Positions 1 to 5,878 of a DNA stretch of 5,887 nt are shown here, piece by piece (within the stretch, counting starts at the first letter, position 1; the number at the start of each line of letters is the position of its first letter). The stretch spans positions 2,057 through 7,943 of the forward strand of contig JAAVAY010000019.1 in NCBI GenBank assembly GCA_014803815.1, given 5' to 3'. The stretch comes from Allobaculum sp. Lineage in GTDB: Bacteria > Bacillota_I > Bacilli_A > Erysipelotrichales > Erysipelotrichaceae. The position numbers and the translations under genes are program-made. The notes under the pieces are model-generated. The model was given only the letters and a program-made list of their open reading frames with translations. It was not told where the DNA came from and made no database searches.

Positions 1-486
1 GTCTTTTCATATGGAGCCGAAAAGTTTATTTCCACCTGTCAAAAGCTTGGCATCGATGGCTTGATTTTGCCCGATTTGCCTTTTGAAGAAAAAGAGGAAT
101 TTTTGCCCCTTTGTCAAAAATACGATGTCGATTTAATTTCGCTCATTGCGCCCACTTCAGCCAATCGAGTAGCGAAGATCGCCAAAGAAGCGGATGGCTT
201 TCTCTACATCGTTTCAAGCCTTGGAGTCACAGGGATGCGCAGTGAGATTAAAACGGATCTCGCGGCTTTGGTCCAAATCGTGCGTGAAAACACCGATATT
301 CCCTGCGCTATTGGATTTGGGATCTCTAATCCCAAACAAGCCCAAGAAATGGCTCGCTTTTCGGATGGAGCCATTGTTGGCTCTGCGATTGTCAAACTCA
401 TCGCAGAGTATAAAAAAGAGTCCCCTTCAGTTGTTGGAGAGTATGTAAAAACTATGAAAGAGGCTTTAGAGGCCATCGAGGCTTAA
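1..486 (+). CDS. trpA: Tryptophan synthase alpha subunit, 3' part (5' end outside window)
   Basis: TrpA cleaves indole-3-glycerol phosphate to indole and glyceraldehyde 3-phosphate, and passes the indole to TrpB within the cytoplasmic alpha2beta2 complex, the last step of tryptophan synthesis. The reading frame is open from base 1 and gives the C-terminal 161 residues of a protein usually about 260 long, so the catalytic Glu49/Asp60 region (E. coli numbering) lies outside the window. Visible family motifs are DGLILPDLPFEE (residues 19-30 of the fragment), SSLGVTGMR in the mobile active-site loop region, and the phosphate-binding GFGIS and GSAIVKLI segments near the C-terminus. These place it in the TIM-barrel TrpA family with no sign of damage. 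The terminator immediately downstream suggests that trpA is the last gene of a trp operon. An ATG-initiated gene start is not present; only the 5' truncation by the window edge is seen. Confidence 0.96.
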   Translation, partial: VFSYGAEKFISTCQKLGIDGLILPDLPFEEKEEFLPLCQKYDVDLISLIAPTSANRVAKIAKEADGFLYIVSSLGVTGMRSEIKTDLAALVQIVRENTDIPCAIGFGISNPKQAQEMARFSDGAIVGSAIVKLIAEYKKESPSVVGEYVKTMKEALEAIEA

Positions 487-503
487 AAATTAAAGGAACA
501 CCA

Positions 504-550
504 GCGCAAAGAGATGAACCTTTATGGGCTCATACCTTTTTGCGCCTTTT
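504..550 (+). terminator. Rho-independent terminator after trpA
   Basis: Bases 504-513 (GCGCAAAGAG) pair with 536-545 (CTTTTTGCGC) over 10 bp with one G-U wobble. Past a 2-nt bulge the stem continues as ATGA (514-517) with TCAT (530-533), then CC (519-520) with GG (527-528), closing a 6-nt loop. The 3' arm is followed by C and TTTT (547-550), with a second TTTT at 556-559. It begins 17 nt after the trpA stop codon, where an operon terminator is expected. The interrupted upper stem and short T-tract leave some doubt. Confidence 0.72.
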
Positions 551-671
551 GTGCGTTTTAAACGGTTGAGTTCAGGCTCAAAGAAAAGCCAAAAGAATCT
601 TGATCAAAAACGTTTGAAGTTCATCTTCTCTTTGAAAGCGCCTCTATTTTTCGATTTCTTCTCCATAGGAA

Positions 672-700
672 TTGGAAAGCGTAGGGAAGTATGGGAAAAT
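672..700 (+). promoter_or_regulatory. Weak sigma-A-like promoter candidate for the GT4-RecX gene
   Basis: TTGGAA (672-677) and GAAAAT (695-700) are separated by 17 bp, each matching four of six consensus positions. A start near 707 would give an untranslated leader of about 80 nt before the ATG at 790. The gene needs its own promoter if the trp terminator works, and this is the best pair I see between 551 and 789. The rest of that gap contains no supportable gene or repeat; a short TTGAG/CTCAA inverted repeat at 566-581 is too weak to interpret. Confidence 0.3.
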
Positions 701-773
701 AACTTGTTTCATTTCATATTAAGTTGAGCTAAGAATCTTCCAAATTTTGAAAAATCACATTCTTTTGTATAGG

Positions 774-781
774 AAAGGAGG
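774..781 (+). promoter_or_regulatory. Ribosome binding site of the GT4-RecX gene
   Basis: AAAGGAGG is a full match to the anti-Shine-Dalgarno sequence. It lies 8 nt upstream of the ATG at 790, which fixes that codon as the start and predicts efficient translation. Confidence 0.9.
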
Positions 782-789
782 GAGTTTCT

Positions 790-2808
790 ATGCGAATCGC
801 GCTTGTAACCGATACCTACTTGCCCGATATTAATGGTGTGGTGAGTTCCACAGTGACGTTAAAACATGCGCTTGAAAAAGTGGGCCACACGGTGTTTGTA
901 ATTACCAATCATGCGGGGGCCCGTATTGAATTTAAAGATGGAATTTTACGATTGCCAGGCATTACGTTGAAGGGATTGTATGGCTATAAACTGAGTTCCC
1001 CATTTAATATGGGGGCCTCTTCCTATATTGAAGAGATGAATTTGGATGTCATTCACCTCCAAACCAATTTTGGAGTGGGCCTTTATGGACAATACATAGC
1101 CAGATCTTTAAATATTCCTTTAGTCGATACGTACCATACGATGTATACCGACTACACTCACTACATTAATCCGCGTGGGTTTAACAGTTTTGATCGCTTT
1201 TCTAAAGACGCTATTAAAGCGGCGAGTCGGGCAGTATGCAATAACGTCCAAGCCGTCGTCGCCCCCTCAATCAAAACAAGAGAGGCTCTCATCGACTACG
1301 GAGTGCTTGCCCCGATTTATGTTGTCCCCACAGGACTCGATTTGGAAAAATTTTCCCAAGCGAGTCAAGACGATCCAGAAGTCCAAGCCATTCGAGCGCG
1401 GGTGAGTGAGGATCCAGAAGCGACGATTTTAGTCTTTATCGGCCGTCTTGCCAAGGAAAAGTCACTTGAAATTCCCATTGCGGCTATCGCCGCTAATGAC
1501 GATCCCCATCTTCACTTAACTATTGTTGGAGGCGGACCCGATGAAGATTTCTACAAAGATTTGACTAAAACTTTAAACGTGCAAGATCGCGTTCACTTTT
1601 TAGGAACGGCGAAACCCGAAGAAATCGCCAAATACTACAAAGCCTTTGATGCTTTTGTGTCCGCTTCGCTTTCTGAAACGCAAGGGATGACCTATTTAGA
1701 AGCCATGGCGGCTGAACGGATGGTGTTTGGTCGCCGAGATGAAGTTCTCGATAACTTATTGGAAGAAAATATCACGGGCTTTTACTTTGATTCTCTAGAA
1801 GAACTCAATGAAAAAATTGCCCTCTTTCAAAGCTTAAGTCCTCAGCAACGGCAAGAAGCGGGCTTAGCTTGTGCCAGTAAAATTCGCCCCTTTACCTCGG
1901 ATAGCTTTGCCTATTCCATGGAGCGGGTGTACGAGCACGCGATTGAAGACTACTCCCACACATATGTAGTCGAACGCATTCAATATTCTGGTAATTTTGT
2001 CTTTTTAACTTTATCAGTCAATTCTTCTAAGGAAGACACCAAGCTTTTAATGCCTTTGGAAGACTTTTGGGAGCTTAAGATTTCGCTTCAAACGAAATTG
2101 GATGCCTATATGGTGCGCTCCCATCTCGATTTGCAGGATTTTTATTGGTGTATGTATAAAACCGAACAACGACTTGCTTCGCGCGATATGACCCATAAAC
2201 AAGTCATTGATTATTGTGTACACAAATTAGAAGCGCCGCTTCCTGTGGCCACCCAATGTGCCGATGAGTTGACTAGTCTAGGACGGATTAATGATCGCCA
2301 ATATGCCTTAGAAAAGGCGGATTATTATCACTCCATCGGCTCAAGTAAACGCCAAATTGAACAAAAGCTATATAAAGCTGGTCTTTCGCAAGAGTTGATT
2401 CAGGAAGCGTGTCAAGAACTCTCGGCGGATCAAGAGCGCACCAATGCCAAACAACTCGCTAAGCGCTTGGCCAAATCGCTCAAAACTAAATCTGCGCGCT
2501 ATAAACGCCAAGATATCGTCAATAAGCTGATGGGATATGGCTATTCCCTTGAAGCCGCCAAAGAAGCTGCAGAAGAATTGCGCTTTGGTGAAGATCACGA
2601 TTTGGCTGCCTTGCATGATGCCTATGAAAAAGCTAGACGCATGTATGCGGGAAAACCGGAACGAGAACGTTTGCGTAAAATGCGGGCCTATTGTCTTCGG
2701 CAAGGCTTTGCGGGAGCGGACATCGATGAACTGTTTGCGCAAGAAGCGTTGGAAGTGCATAAAGAGGAAGAAATCACCATTTTAGAGCCAGAAAACGCAA
2801 TAGAATAA
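790..2808 (+). CDS. GT4 glycosyltransferase fused to a complete RecX domain
   Basis: A single 672-codon frame joins two normally separate proteins. Residues 1-390 form a GT-B, GT4-family retaining glycosyltransferase resembling diacylglycerol 3-glucosyltransferases (alMGS type). It has an N-terminal PDINGVVSS loop (12-20), DTYHTMYTDY (113-122), a basic amphipathic stretch (about 132-158) possibly used for membrane contact, VVPTGLD (178-184), FIGRLAKEKSLE (216-227) and the E-x7-E motif with E296 and E304. Residues 391-672 match Bacillota RecX in full: a beta-rich N-terminal part (about 391-445), then four three-helix repeats (about 449-506, 507-544, 547-598, 602-652), including LGRINDRQYA and a KRQIEQKLYKAGLSQELI segment. 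RecX normally binds and modulates RecA filaments. There is no frameshift and no internal start with a Shine-Dalgarno near the junction (about 1960), so a separate RecX product is unlikely. The sugar-acceptor assignment and any RecA link are inference from family membership. Confidence 0.9.
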   Translation: MRIALVTDTYLPDINGVVSSTVTLKHALEKVGHTVFVITNHAGARIEFKDGILRLPGITLKGLYGYKLSSPFNMGASSYIEEMNLDVIHLQTNFGVGLYGQYIARSLNIPLVDTYHTMYTDYTHYINPRGFNSFDRFSKDAIKAASRAVCNNVQAVVAPSIKTREALIDYGVLAPIYVVPTGLDLEKFSQASQDDPEVQAIRARVSEDPEATILVFIGRLAKEKSLEIPIAAIAANDDPHLHLTIVGGGPDEDFYKDLTKTLNVQDRVHFLGTAKPEEIAKYYKAFDAFVSASLSETQGMTYLEAMAAERMVFGRRDEVLDNLLEENITGFYFDSLEELNEKIALFQSLSPQQRQEAGLACASKIRPFTSDSFAYSMERVYEHAIEDYSHTYVVERIQYSGNFVFLTLSVNSSKEDTKLLMPLEDFWELKISLQTKLDAYMVRSHLDLQDFYWCMYKTEQRLASRDMTHKQVIDYCVHKLEAPLPVATQCADELTSLGRINDRQYALEKADYYHSIGSSKRQIEQKLYKAGLSQELIQEACQELSADQERTNAKQLAKRLAKSLKTKSARYKRQDIVNKLMGYGYSLEAAKEAAEELRFGEDHDLAALHDAYEKARRMYAGKPERERLRKMRAYCLRQGFAGADIDELFAQEALEVHKEEEITILEPENAIE

Positions 2809-2853
2809 GAATCTGATCTTTCAATGATTTTCTTTTCCCGTTTGATTAGAACA

Positions 2854-2985
2854 ATGGATAAACAACAGTTCAAAAAAGAATTTCAACAAGAAAGGTCAAA
2901 AAGAAGGAAAAAATTTGGAGTTAAGGAAAGGAGCATTCGGGCTTCCTTCTATGGTTGCATAGGACTCCAGCCCGAAATGGAATGA
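2854..2985 (+). CDS. Possible 43-codon leader ORF overlapping the yhaM start
   Basis: An ATG at 2854 opens a 43-codon frame beginning MDKQQFKKEFQQERSKRRKK and ending in TGA at 2983-2985. This overlaps the proposed yhaM ATG (2982-2984) as ATGA, the usual geometry for translational coupling. The first half is very rich in Lys, Arg, Gln and Glu; the second half is read through the hairpin at 2936-2976. There is no convincing Shine-Dalgarno before 2854, and the A-rich composition could produce such a frame by chance. I do not recognise the peptide. It may be a short leader, or nothing. Confidence 0.22.
   Translation: MDKQQFKKEFQQERSKRRKKFGVKERSIRASFYGCIGLQPEME
2923..2981 (+). promoter_or_regulatory. 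Shine-Dalgarno and hairpin preceding the yhaM start
   Basis: A strong Shine-Dalgarno AAGGAAAGGAG (2923-2933) has no usable start codon at normal distance. Directly after it, TTCGGGCT (2936-2943) pairs perfectly with AGCCCGAA (2969-2976). Inside, TTCTATG (2947-2953) pairs with CATAGGA (2958-2964) over 7 bp with one G-U, closing a GTTG loop. When folded, only 2 nt (2934-2935) plus 5 nt (2977-2981) remain between the GGAG and the ATG at 2982, an optimal spacing of 7 nt. The bases are plain to see; the bridging role is inference. Confidence 0.6.
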
Positions 2986-3947
2986 TTGAAGATTTAAAAG
3001 AAGAAGGGAAAGTCGTCTTGACGTGTTTGATCACCAAAGCGGATATTGGGCGCACTCCAAAAAATGCCCCTTATTTATCCCTATGGTTAGAAGATTCAAC
3101 AGGCGTTTTGGATGCGAAGTATTGGAATTTGAACGAGGAACAAGCCAAATTATACAAGCCTGGCATGATTGTGGAAGTGGTTGGCGATTTGATGCGCTAT
3201 CGCAACGCTTGGCAATTGCGGGTCCGCTCTATTGAAGAAGTTGAAGGAGGCGATCCGACTGAATATGTGCGTTCGGCTCCTTTAACACGCCAAGAAATGG
3301 AAACCCAAATCAACGCCCTGATCGAAGACATGAAAAACCCTACCATTAAAGAGGTCACTAAGGAATTGCTCGAACTCAAAAAACAGGATTATTATACCTA
3401 TCCCGCTGCAGTGCGAAATCATCACAATTTTCCTGGAGGCTTAGCTTGGCATTCCTTATCCATGGCTAAGCTGGCCAAAGAGGTGCTAGGCCAATATCCT
3501 TGGTTAGATTATGATTTATTGATTGCGGGAACCATTTTACATGACCTCGCCAAAACGGAAGAGTATTCTAGGGCCATCTTGCCAGAGTATACCCCTGTAG
3601 GCAATTTGCTAGGCCATATCTCCATTGGAACGGCCCTCATCGATCGCGTTGCGGTCGCTTTAGATGTTGAAAACAGTGAAGAAGTCATGTTATTGAAACA
3701 TATGGTCTTAAGCCATCATGGAAAACATGAGTTTGGCTCCCCTGTTTTGCCTATGATTCCAGAAGCCGAAGTGTTAACACTTTTAGATAACTTGGATTCG
3801 CGCTTGTTTATGATTCATCAAATGTTGGAAACAGTAGAACCAGGTTGTTTTGGTCCGCGCAACTTTGCTCTCGATAACCGCATGTTTTATCGTAAGACGT
3901 GGGAAAAGGATTCCATTCCACTCAAGACAAAAGAGGATATCGAGTAA
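2982..3947 (+). CDS. yhaM: YhaM-family 3'-5' exonuclease (OB fold plus HD domain)
   Basis: The product resembles B. subtilis YhaM/staphylococcal CBF1, a cytoplasmic metal-dependent 3'-5' exonuclease acting in RNA turnover and also reported on single-stranded DNA. From ATG 2982 it has 321 residues, against 314 in B. subtilis. Residues about 8-85 form an OB-fold nucleic-acid-binding domain (APYLSLWLEDSTGVLDAKYW). The HD phosphohydrolase domain follows, with metal ligand candidates H157 (GLAWHS), H187-D188 (LHDLAK), H212 (LLGHIS), H245-H246 (LSHHGK) and D269/D272 (LDNLDSRL). The C-terminal FALDNRMFYRKT is typical. The frame extends upstream to a TTG at 2955, but that codon sits in the hairpin loop and is 21 nt from the Shine-Dalgarno. 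ATG 2982 fits the family N-terminus better. The gene follows GT4-RecX by 173 nt without an evident terminator, so read-through is possible. Confidence 0.93.
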   Translation: MIEDLKEEGKVVLTCLITKADIGRTPKNAPYLSLWLEDSTGVLDAKYWNLNEEQAKLYKPGMIVEVVGDLMRYRNAWQLRVRSIEEVEGGDPTEYVRSAPLTRQEMETQINALIEDMKNPTIKEVTKELLELKKQDYYTYPAAVRNHHNFPGGLAWHSLSMAKLAKEVLGQYPWLDYDLLIAGTILHDLAKTEEYSRAILPEYTPVGNLLGHISIGTALIDRVAVALDVENSEEVMLLKHMVLSHHGKHEFGSPVLPMIPEAEVLTLLDNLDSRLFMIHQMLETVEPGCFGPRNFALDNRMFYRKTWEKDSIPLKTKEDIE

Positions 3948-3965
3948 CGAGAATCTCTTTTAGTC

Positions 3966-4004
3966 TACCTTATCCTTTCTCATTTTTAGACGGTAAGGTA
4001 TTTT
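3966..4004 (+). terminator. Intrinsic terminator after yhaM
   Basis: TACCTTATC (3966-3974) pairs with GGTAAGGTA (3992-4000) over 9 bp including one G-U, and the 3' arm runs directly into TTTT (4001-4004). The 17-nt loop may be shortened by minor internal pairing. It starts 19 nt after the yhaM stop. The stem is fairly AT-rich and the T-tract short, so termination may be partial. Confidence 0.6.
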
Positions 4005-4022
4005 GAACACGAAGAACCTATG

Positions 4023-4055
4023 AAAGCTTGTCAATGGTGTTTATTGGCAAGCTTT
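4023..4055 (+). repeat. Long hairpin in the rimO leader
   Basis: AAAGCTTGTCAAT (4023-4035) pairs with ATTGGCAAGCTTT (4043-4055) over 13 bp with a single G-U, closing a 7-nt loop (GGTGTTT). It is the strongest inverted repeat in the yhaM-rimO gap and sits 17 nt before the rimO Shine-Dalgarno. The only nearby T-run (4061-4064) is separated from the stem by five bases, so it is a poor match to a terminator. A leader structure or a symmetric protein-binding site are both possible. TTGTCA within its left arm also resembles a -35 box, but no good -10 follows. Confidence 0.6.
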
Positions 4056-4085
4056 ATGTCGTTTTGTCAAAGAAAGGAGTTTTAT

Positions 4086-5378
4086 ATGAAAGTAGGATTT
4101 GTTTCCCTTGGCTGTTCCAAAAATCTTGTCGATTCCGAGCAGATCATGGGGATGTTAAAAGAAGCAGGCCACGCTCTTGTTTCCAATCCTCGCCAAGCGG
4201 ATGCCATTGTGATCAATACTTGTGGCTTTATTAATCCCGCCAAAGAAGAAAGCATCAACACCATCTTTGAAATGAGTCGTTATGCCAACAAGATCATTGT
4301 AGTGGGTTGTTTAGCGGAGCGTTATGAAGAGGCTTTGCGCACTGAGATTCCAGAAATCAGTGCGGTGGTTCCCATTCATGATTACGATAAACTTCCAAGT
4401 ATCCTCAAAGACCTCTTAGAACAGGATGATGAAGTGCCCTATTATAATGGGCTGCGCACCATCTCGGGCAACCCTTGGAGCGCCTATTTAAAGATTAGTG
4501 ATGGTTGTTCCAACCATTGTGCCTTTTGTGCAATTCCGTTGATTCGAAAGGAACAAAACAGTAAACTGATACCAGAAATTTTGGAAGAAGCACGCCTTTT
4601 GGCCGACATGGGTGTCAAAGAATTGACCTTAATTGCTCAAGATACCACTAAATATGGCTTGGATCGCTATGATCAATTGATGCTTGCCTCCCTTTTAAAA
4701 GAGCTTGAATCCGTAGAAGGCCTGCATTGGATTCGTATTTTGTACATGTATCCCGATGAAATCGAAGAAGAGCTTCTTCAAGCGATGCAACAGAGTACAA
4801 AAGTCGTTCCCTACTTTGACATTCCCATGCAGCATGCCTCCAATCGGCTTTTAAAGAAGATGAATCGCCGGGGGACCAAAGAGGATGTCAAAGCCCTAAC
4901 ACAAACCATTCGGGAGCGATTCCCCAATGCAGTGTTGCGAACGACCATCATCACTGGCTTTCCTTCGGAAACGGAAGAAGACTTTGAGGAATTGATGGAC
5001 TTCATTCAAGAGATCAAGTGGGATCGCCTTGGCGGATTTGTCTACTCCAAAGAAGAAGATACACCGGCAAGCTTTTTTCCACCCGAATTGGATGTCGATC
5101 CCGAGGTGGCAGCTGATCGCTTAGCGCGATTAATGGCCGTCCAAAAGGAGATCAGTTACCAATCCAATCAACAAAAGATTGGTCAAACTCTAGAGGTCTT
5201 AGTGGAAGATTATGATCCCATTGCCCATCTCTATCACGGTCGTTCGGCCGGGGATGCGCCTGACGAAGTGGATGGACAAGTCATCTTTTCCTCTTCTCGT
5301 CCTTTAGAGAGGGGAACTTTTGTTCCTGTTCAAATTGACGACGCTTCCCAATACGATTTGTATGGACAAGTAGCATAG
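4086..5378 (+). CDS. rimO: Ribosomal protein S12 methylthiotransferase RimO
   Basis: RimO is a cytoplasmic radical-SAM enzyme with two iron-sulfur clusters that adds a methylthio group to the conserved aspartate of ribosomal protein S12. The 430-residue product (E. coli RimO has 441) begins MKVGFVSLGCSKNLVDSE, the RimO signature. The N-terminal cluster ligands are C10, C46 (INTCGF) and C75 (VVGCLAER). The radical-SAM triad is C141, C145 and C148 (CSNHCAFC). DIPMQHASNRLLKKMNRRGT (245-264) and a C-terminal TRAM domain (about 365-428, with GRSAGDAPDEVDG) complete the architecture. ATG 4086 is chosen because AAAGGAG (4072-4078) lies 7 nt upstream; the frame is open to an ATG at 4020, but that would translate the hairpin and add 22 residues without homology. 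The segment after the triad (IRKEQNSK) departs from the usual RGxxxSR. Confidence 0.97.
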   Translation: MKVGFVSLGCSKNLVDSEQIMGMLKEAGHALVSNPRQADAIVINTCGFINPAKEESINTIFEMSRYANKIIVVGCLAERYEEALRTEIPEISAVVPIHDYDKLPSILKDLLEQDDEVPYYNGLRTISGNPWSAYLKISDGCSNHCAFCAIPLIRKEQNSKLIPEILEEARLLADMGVKELTLIAQDTTKYGLDRYDQLMLASLLKELESVEGLHWIRILYMYPDEIEEELLQAMQQSTKVVPYFDIPMQHASNRLLKKMNRRGTKEDVKALTQTIRERFPNAVLRTTIITGFPSETEEDFEELMDFIQEIKWDRLGGFVYSKEEDTPASFFPPELDVDPEVAADRLARLMAVQKEISYQSNQQKIGQTLEVLVEDYDPIAHLYHGRSAGDAPDEVDGQVIFSSSRPLERGTFVPVQIDDASQYDLYGQVA

Positions 5379-5400
5379 TCCTGAAATAAGGAGAATGACG

Positions 5401-5673
5401 ATGACGAAAGCTGAACTCATCGACGCTTTACAAACGGCTGTAGGCGGTAGTGCTTATGGTGATGCGCTCATTGCGGAAGCCAATGCGACGTATGGCGATG
5501 AAGATAAAAAATACGGCCAAAACATGAAAGACCGTATTGATGAAAAATTAGGTCTTTTGAAGGCCTATGCCAAAATTCATGAGCATGAAGGCGAAAGCGA
5601 AAAAGCCAAAGTCGAAGAGGAAAAAGTGGCCATTTTAGAAAAGGCGTTAGCTGCAATTGAAAATTTAAAATAA
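5401..5673 (+). CDS. Small acidic helical protein of unknown function
   Basis: A 90-residue protein lies 22 nt downstream of rimO, so it is probably cotranscribed with it. AAGGAG (5388-5393) is 7 nt before ATG 5401 but only 1 nt before the in-frame ATG 5395, so 5401 is preferred. I do not recognise the family. The sequence begins MTKAELIDALQTAVGG and contains no Cys or Trp. It has 19 acidic against 13 basic residues by my count. The C-terminal third (about 61-90) is a run of E, K and A compatible with a long amphipathic helix or short coiled coil. There is no signal peptide or membrane segment, so it is predicted to be a soluble cytoplasmic protein. Good Shine-Dalgarno placement and codon use like its neighbours support a real gene. 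No intrinsic terminator is evident after it. Confidence 0.82.
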   Translation: MTKAELIDALQTAVGGSAYGDALIAEANATYGDEDKKYGQNMKDRIDEKLGLLKAYAKIHEHEGESEKAKVEEEKVAILEKALAAIENLK

Positions 5674-5708
5674 TTTGTGGTCAAAATAAATTTCTAAAAG
5701 CATAGCAC

Positions 5709-5737
5709 TTGAATCCTTTTTATCCCAAAGCTATAGT
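5709..5737 (+). promoter_or_regulatory. Sigma-A-type promoter for the gene beyond the window
   Basis: TTGAAT (5709-5714) and TATAGT (5732-5737) are separated by exactly 17 bp and match four and five of six consensus positions. Transcription would start near 5744, giving a leader of about 144 nt before the expected start codon just past 5887. This is the best promoter in the window. Confidence 0.7.
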
Positions 5738-5743
5738 AATTCC

Positions 5744-5872
5744 ATAAACAGGCTTGTCTTGAAAACTCTTTTTCCTTTGTACAAGCTTGTCTTTCTTTTG
5801 GATGTTTCCAATCCAAAAATGTGTCCTTTTACAAGCCTTGGCTTGTAAAATAAAACCGACTTCAAGTCGGAT
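5744..5872 (+). promoter_or_regulatory. Structured 5' leader with four hairpins and alternative pairings
   Basis: Four inverted repeats follow the promoter: AGGCTTGT (5750-5757) with ACAAGCTT (5781-5788), 8 bp with one G-U; TTTTGGAT (5796-5803) with ATCCAAAA (5811-5818), 8 bp; TTTTACAAGCC (5827-5837) with GGCTTGTAAAA (5840-5850), at least 10 bp; and CCGACT (5856-5861) with AGTCGG (5865-5870), 6 bp. AGGCTTGT at 5750 is also a perfect 8-nt complement of ACAAGCCT at 5831-5838, so the first and third hairpins can exclude each other. None is followed by a T-tract, which argues for control of translation or RNA stability rather than termination. I do not recognise a known riboswitch or ribosomal-protein leader class, and the regulated gene is outside the window. 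Confidence 0.5.
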
Positions 5873-5878
5873 AAGGAG
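5873..5878 (+). promoter_or_regulatory. Ribosome binding site of the next gene
   Basis: AAGGAG is followed by 9 nt without a start codon before the window ends, so a start at or just after 5888 is expected. It lies 2 nt after the fourth leader hairpin, where a structural change could alter its accessibility. Confidence 0.65.

Noticed and set aside
524..727. 67-codon + strand ORF between trpA and the GT4-RecX gene
   Set aside because: Its start lies inside the trpA terminator, it has no Shine-Dalgarno, and its basic/Phe-rich product resembles translated AT-rich intergenic DNA.
746..773. TTTGAA/TATAGG as a promoter for the GT4-RecX gene
   Set aside because: The transcript would start inside the Shine-Dalgarno at about 780, leaving almost no leader, and the spacing is short.
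1918..2060. Internal start giving a separate RecX protein
   Set aside because: The in-frame Met codons near the junction (residues 377 and 421) have no upstream Shine-Dalgarno, and the second would cut away part of the RecX beta region.
2368..2760. 130-codon minus-strand ORF inside the RecX region
   Set aside because: It is a shadow of the well-supported + strand RecX domain, with no ribosome binding site or recognisable motif.
2955..2981. TTG 2955 as the yhaM start
   Set aside because: It lies in the hairpin loop, 21 nt from the Shine-Dalgarno, and adds nine residues (HRTPARNG-like) without family support. ATG 2982 is preferred, although initiation here is not formally excluded.
4020..4085. 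Upstream ATG 4020 as the rimO start
   Set aside because: It would translate through the 13-bp hairpin and lacks a ribosome binding site. ATG 4086 has AAAGGAG at 7 nt and begins the conserved RimO N-terminus.
5401..5448. Small protein as an HU-like DNA-binding protein
   Set aside because: Only the first residues (MTKAELIDAL) resemble HU. The conserved beta-arm and the GFGxF region of HU are absent.
5796..5818. TTTTGGAT/ATCCAAAA hairpin as a terminator for the 90-residue gene
   Set aside because: Neither strand has a T-tract after the stem, and it lies downstream of the promoter at 5709-5737, so it belongs to the next transcript.
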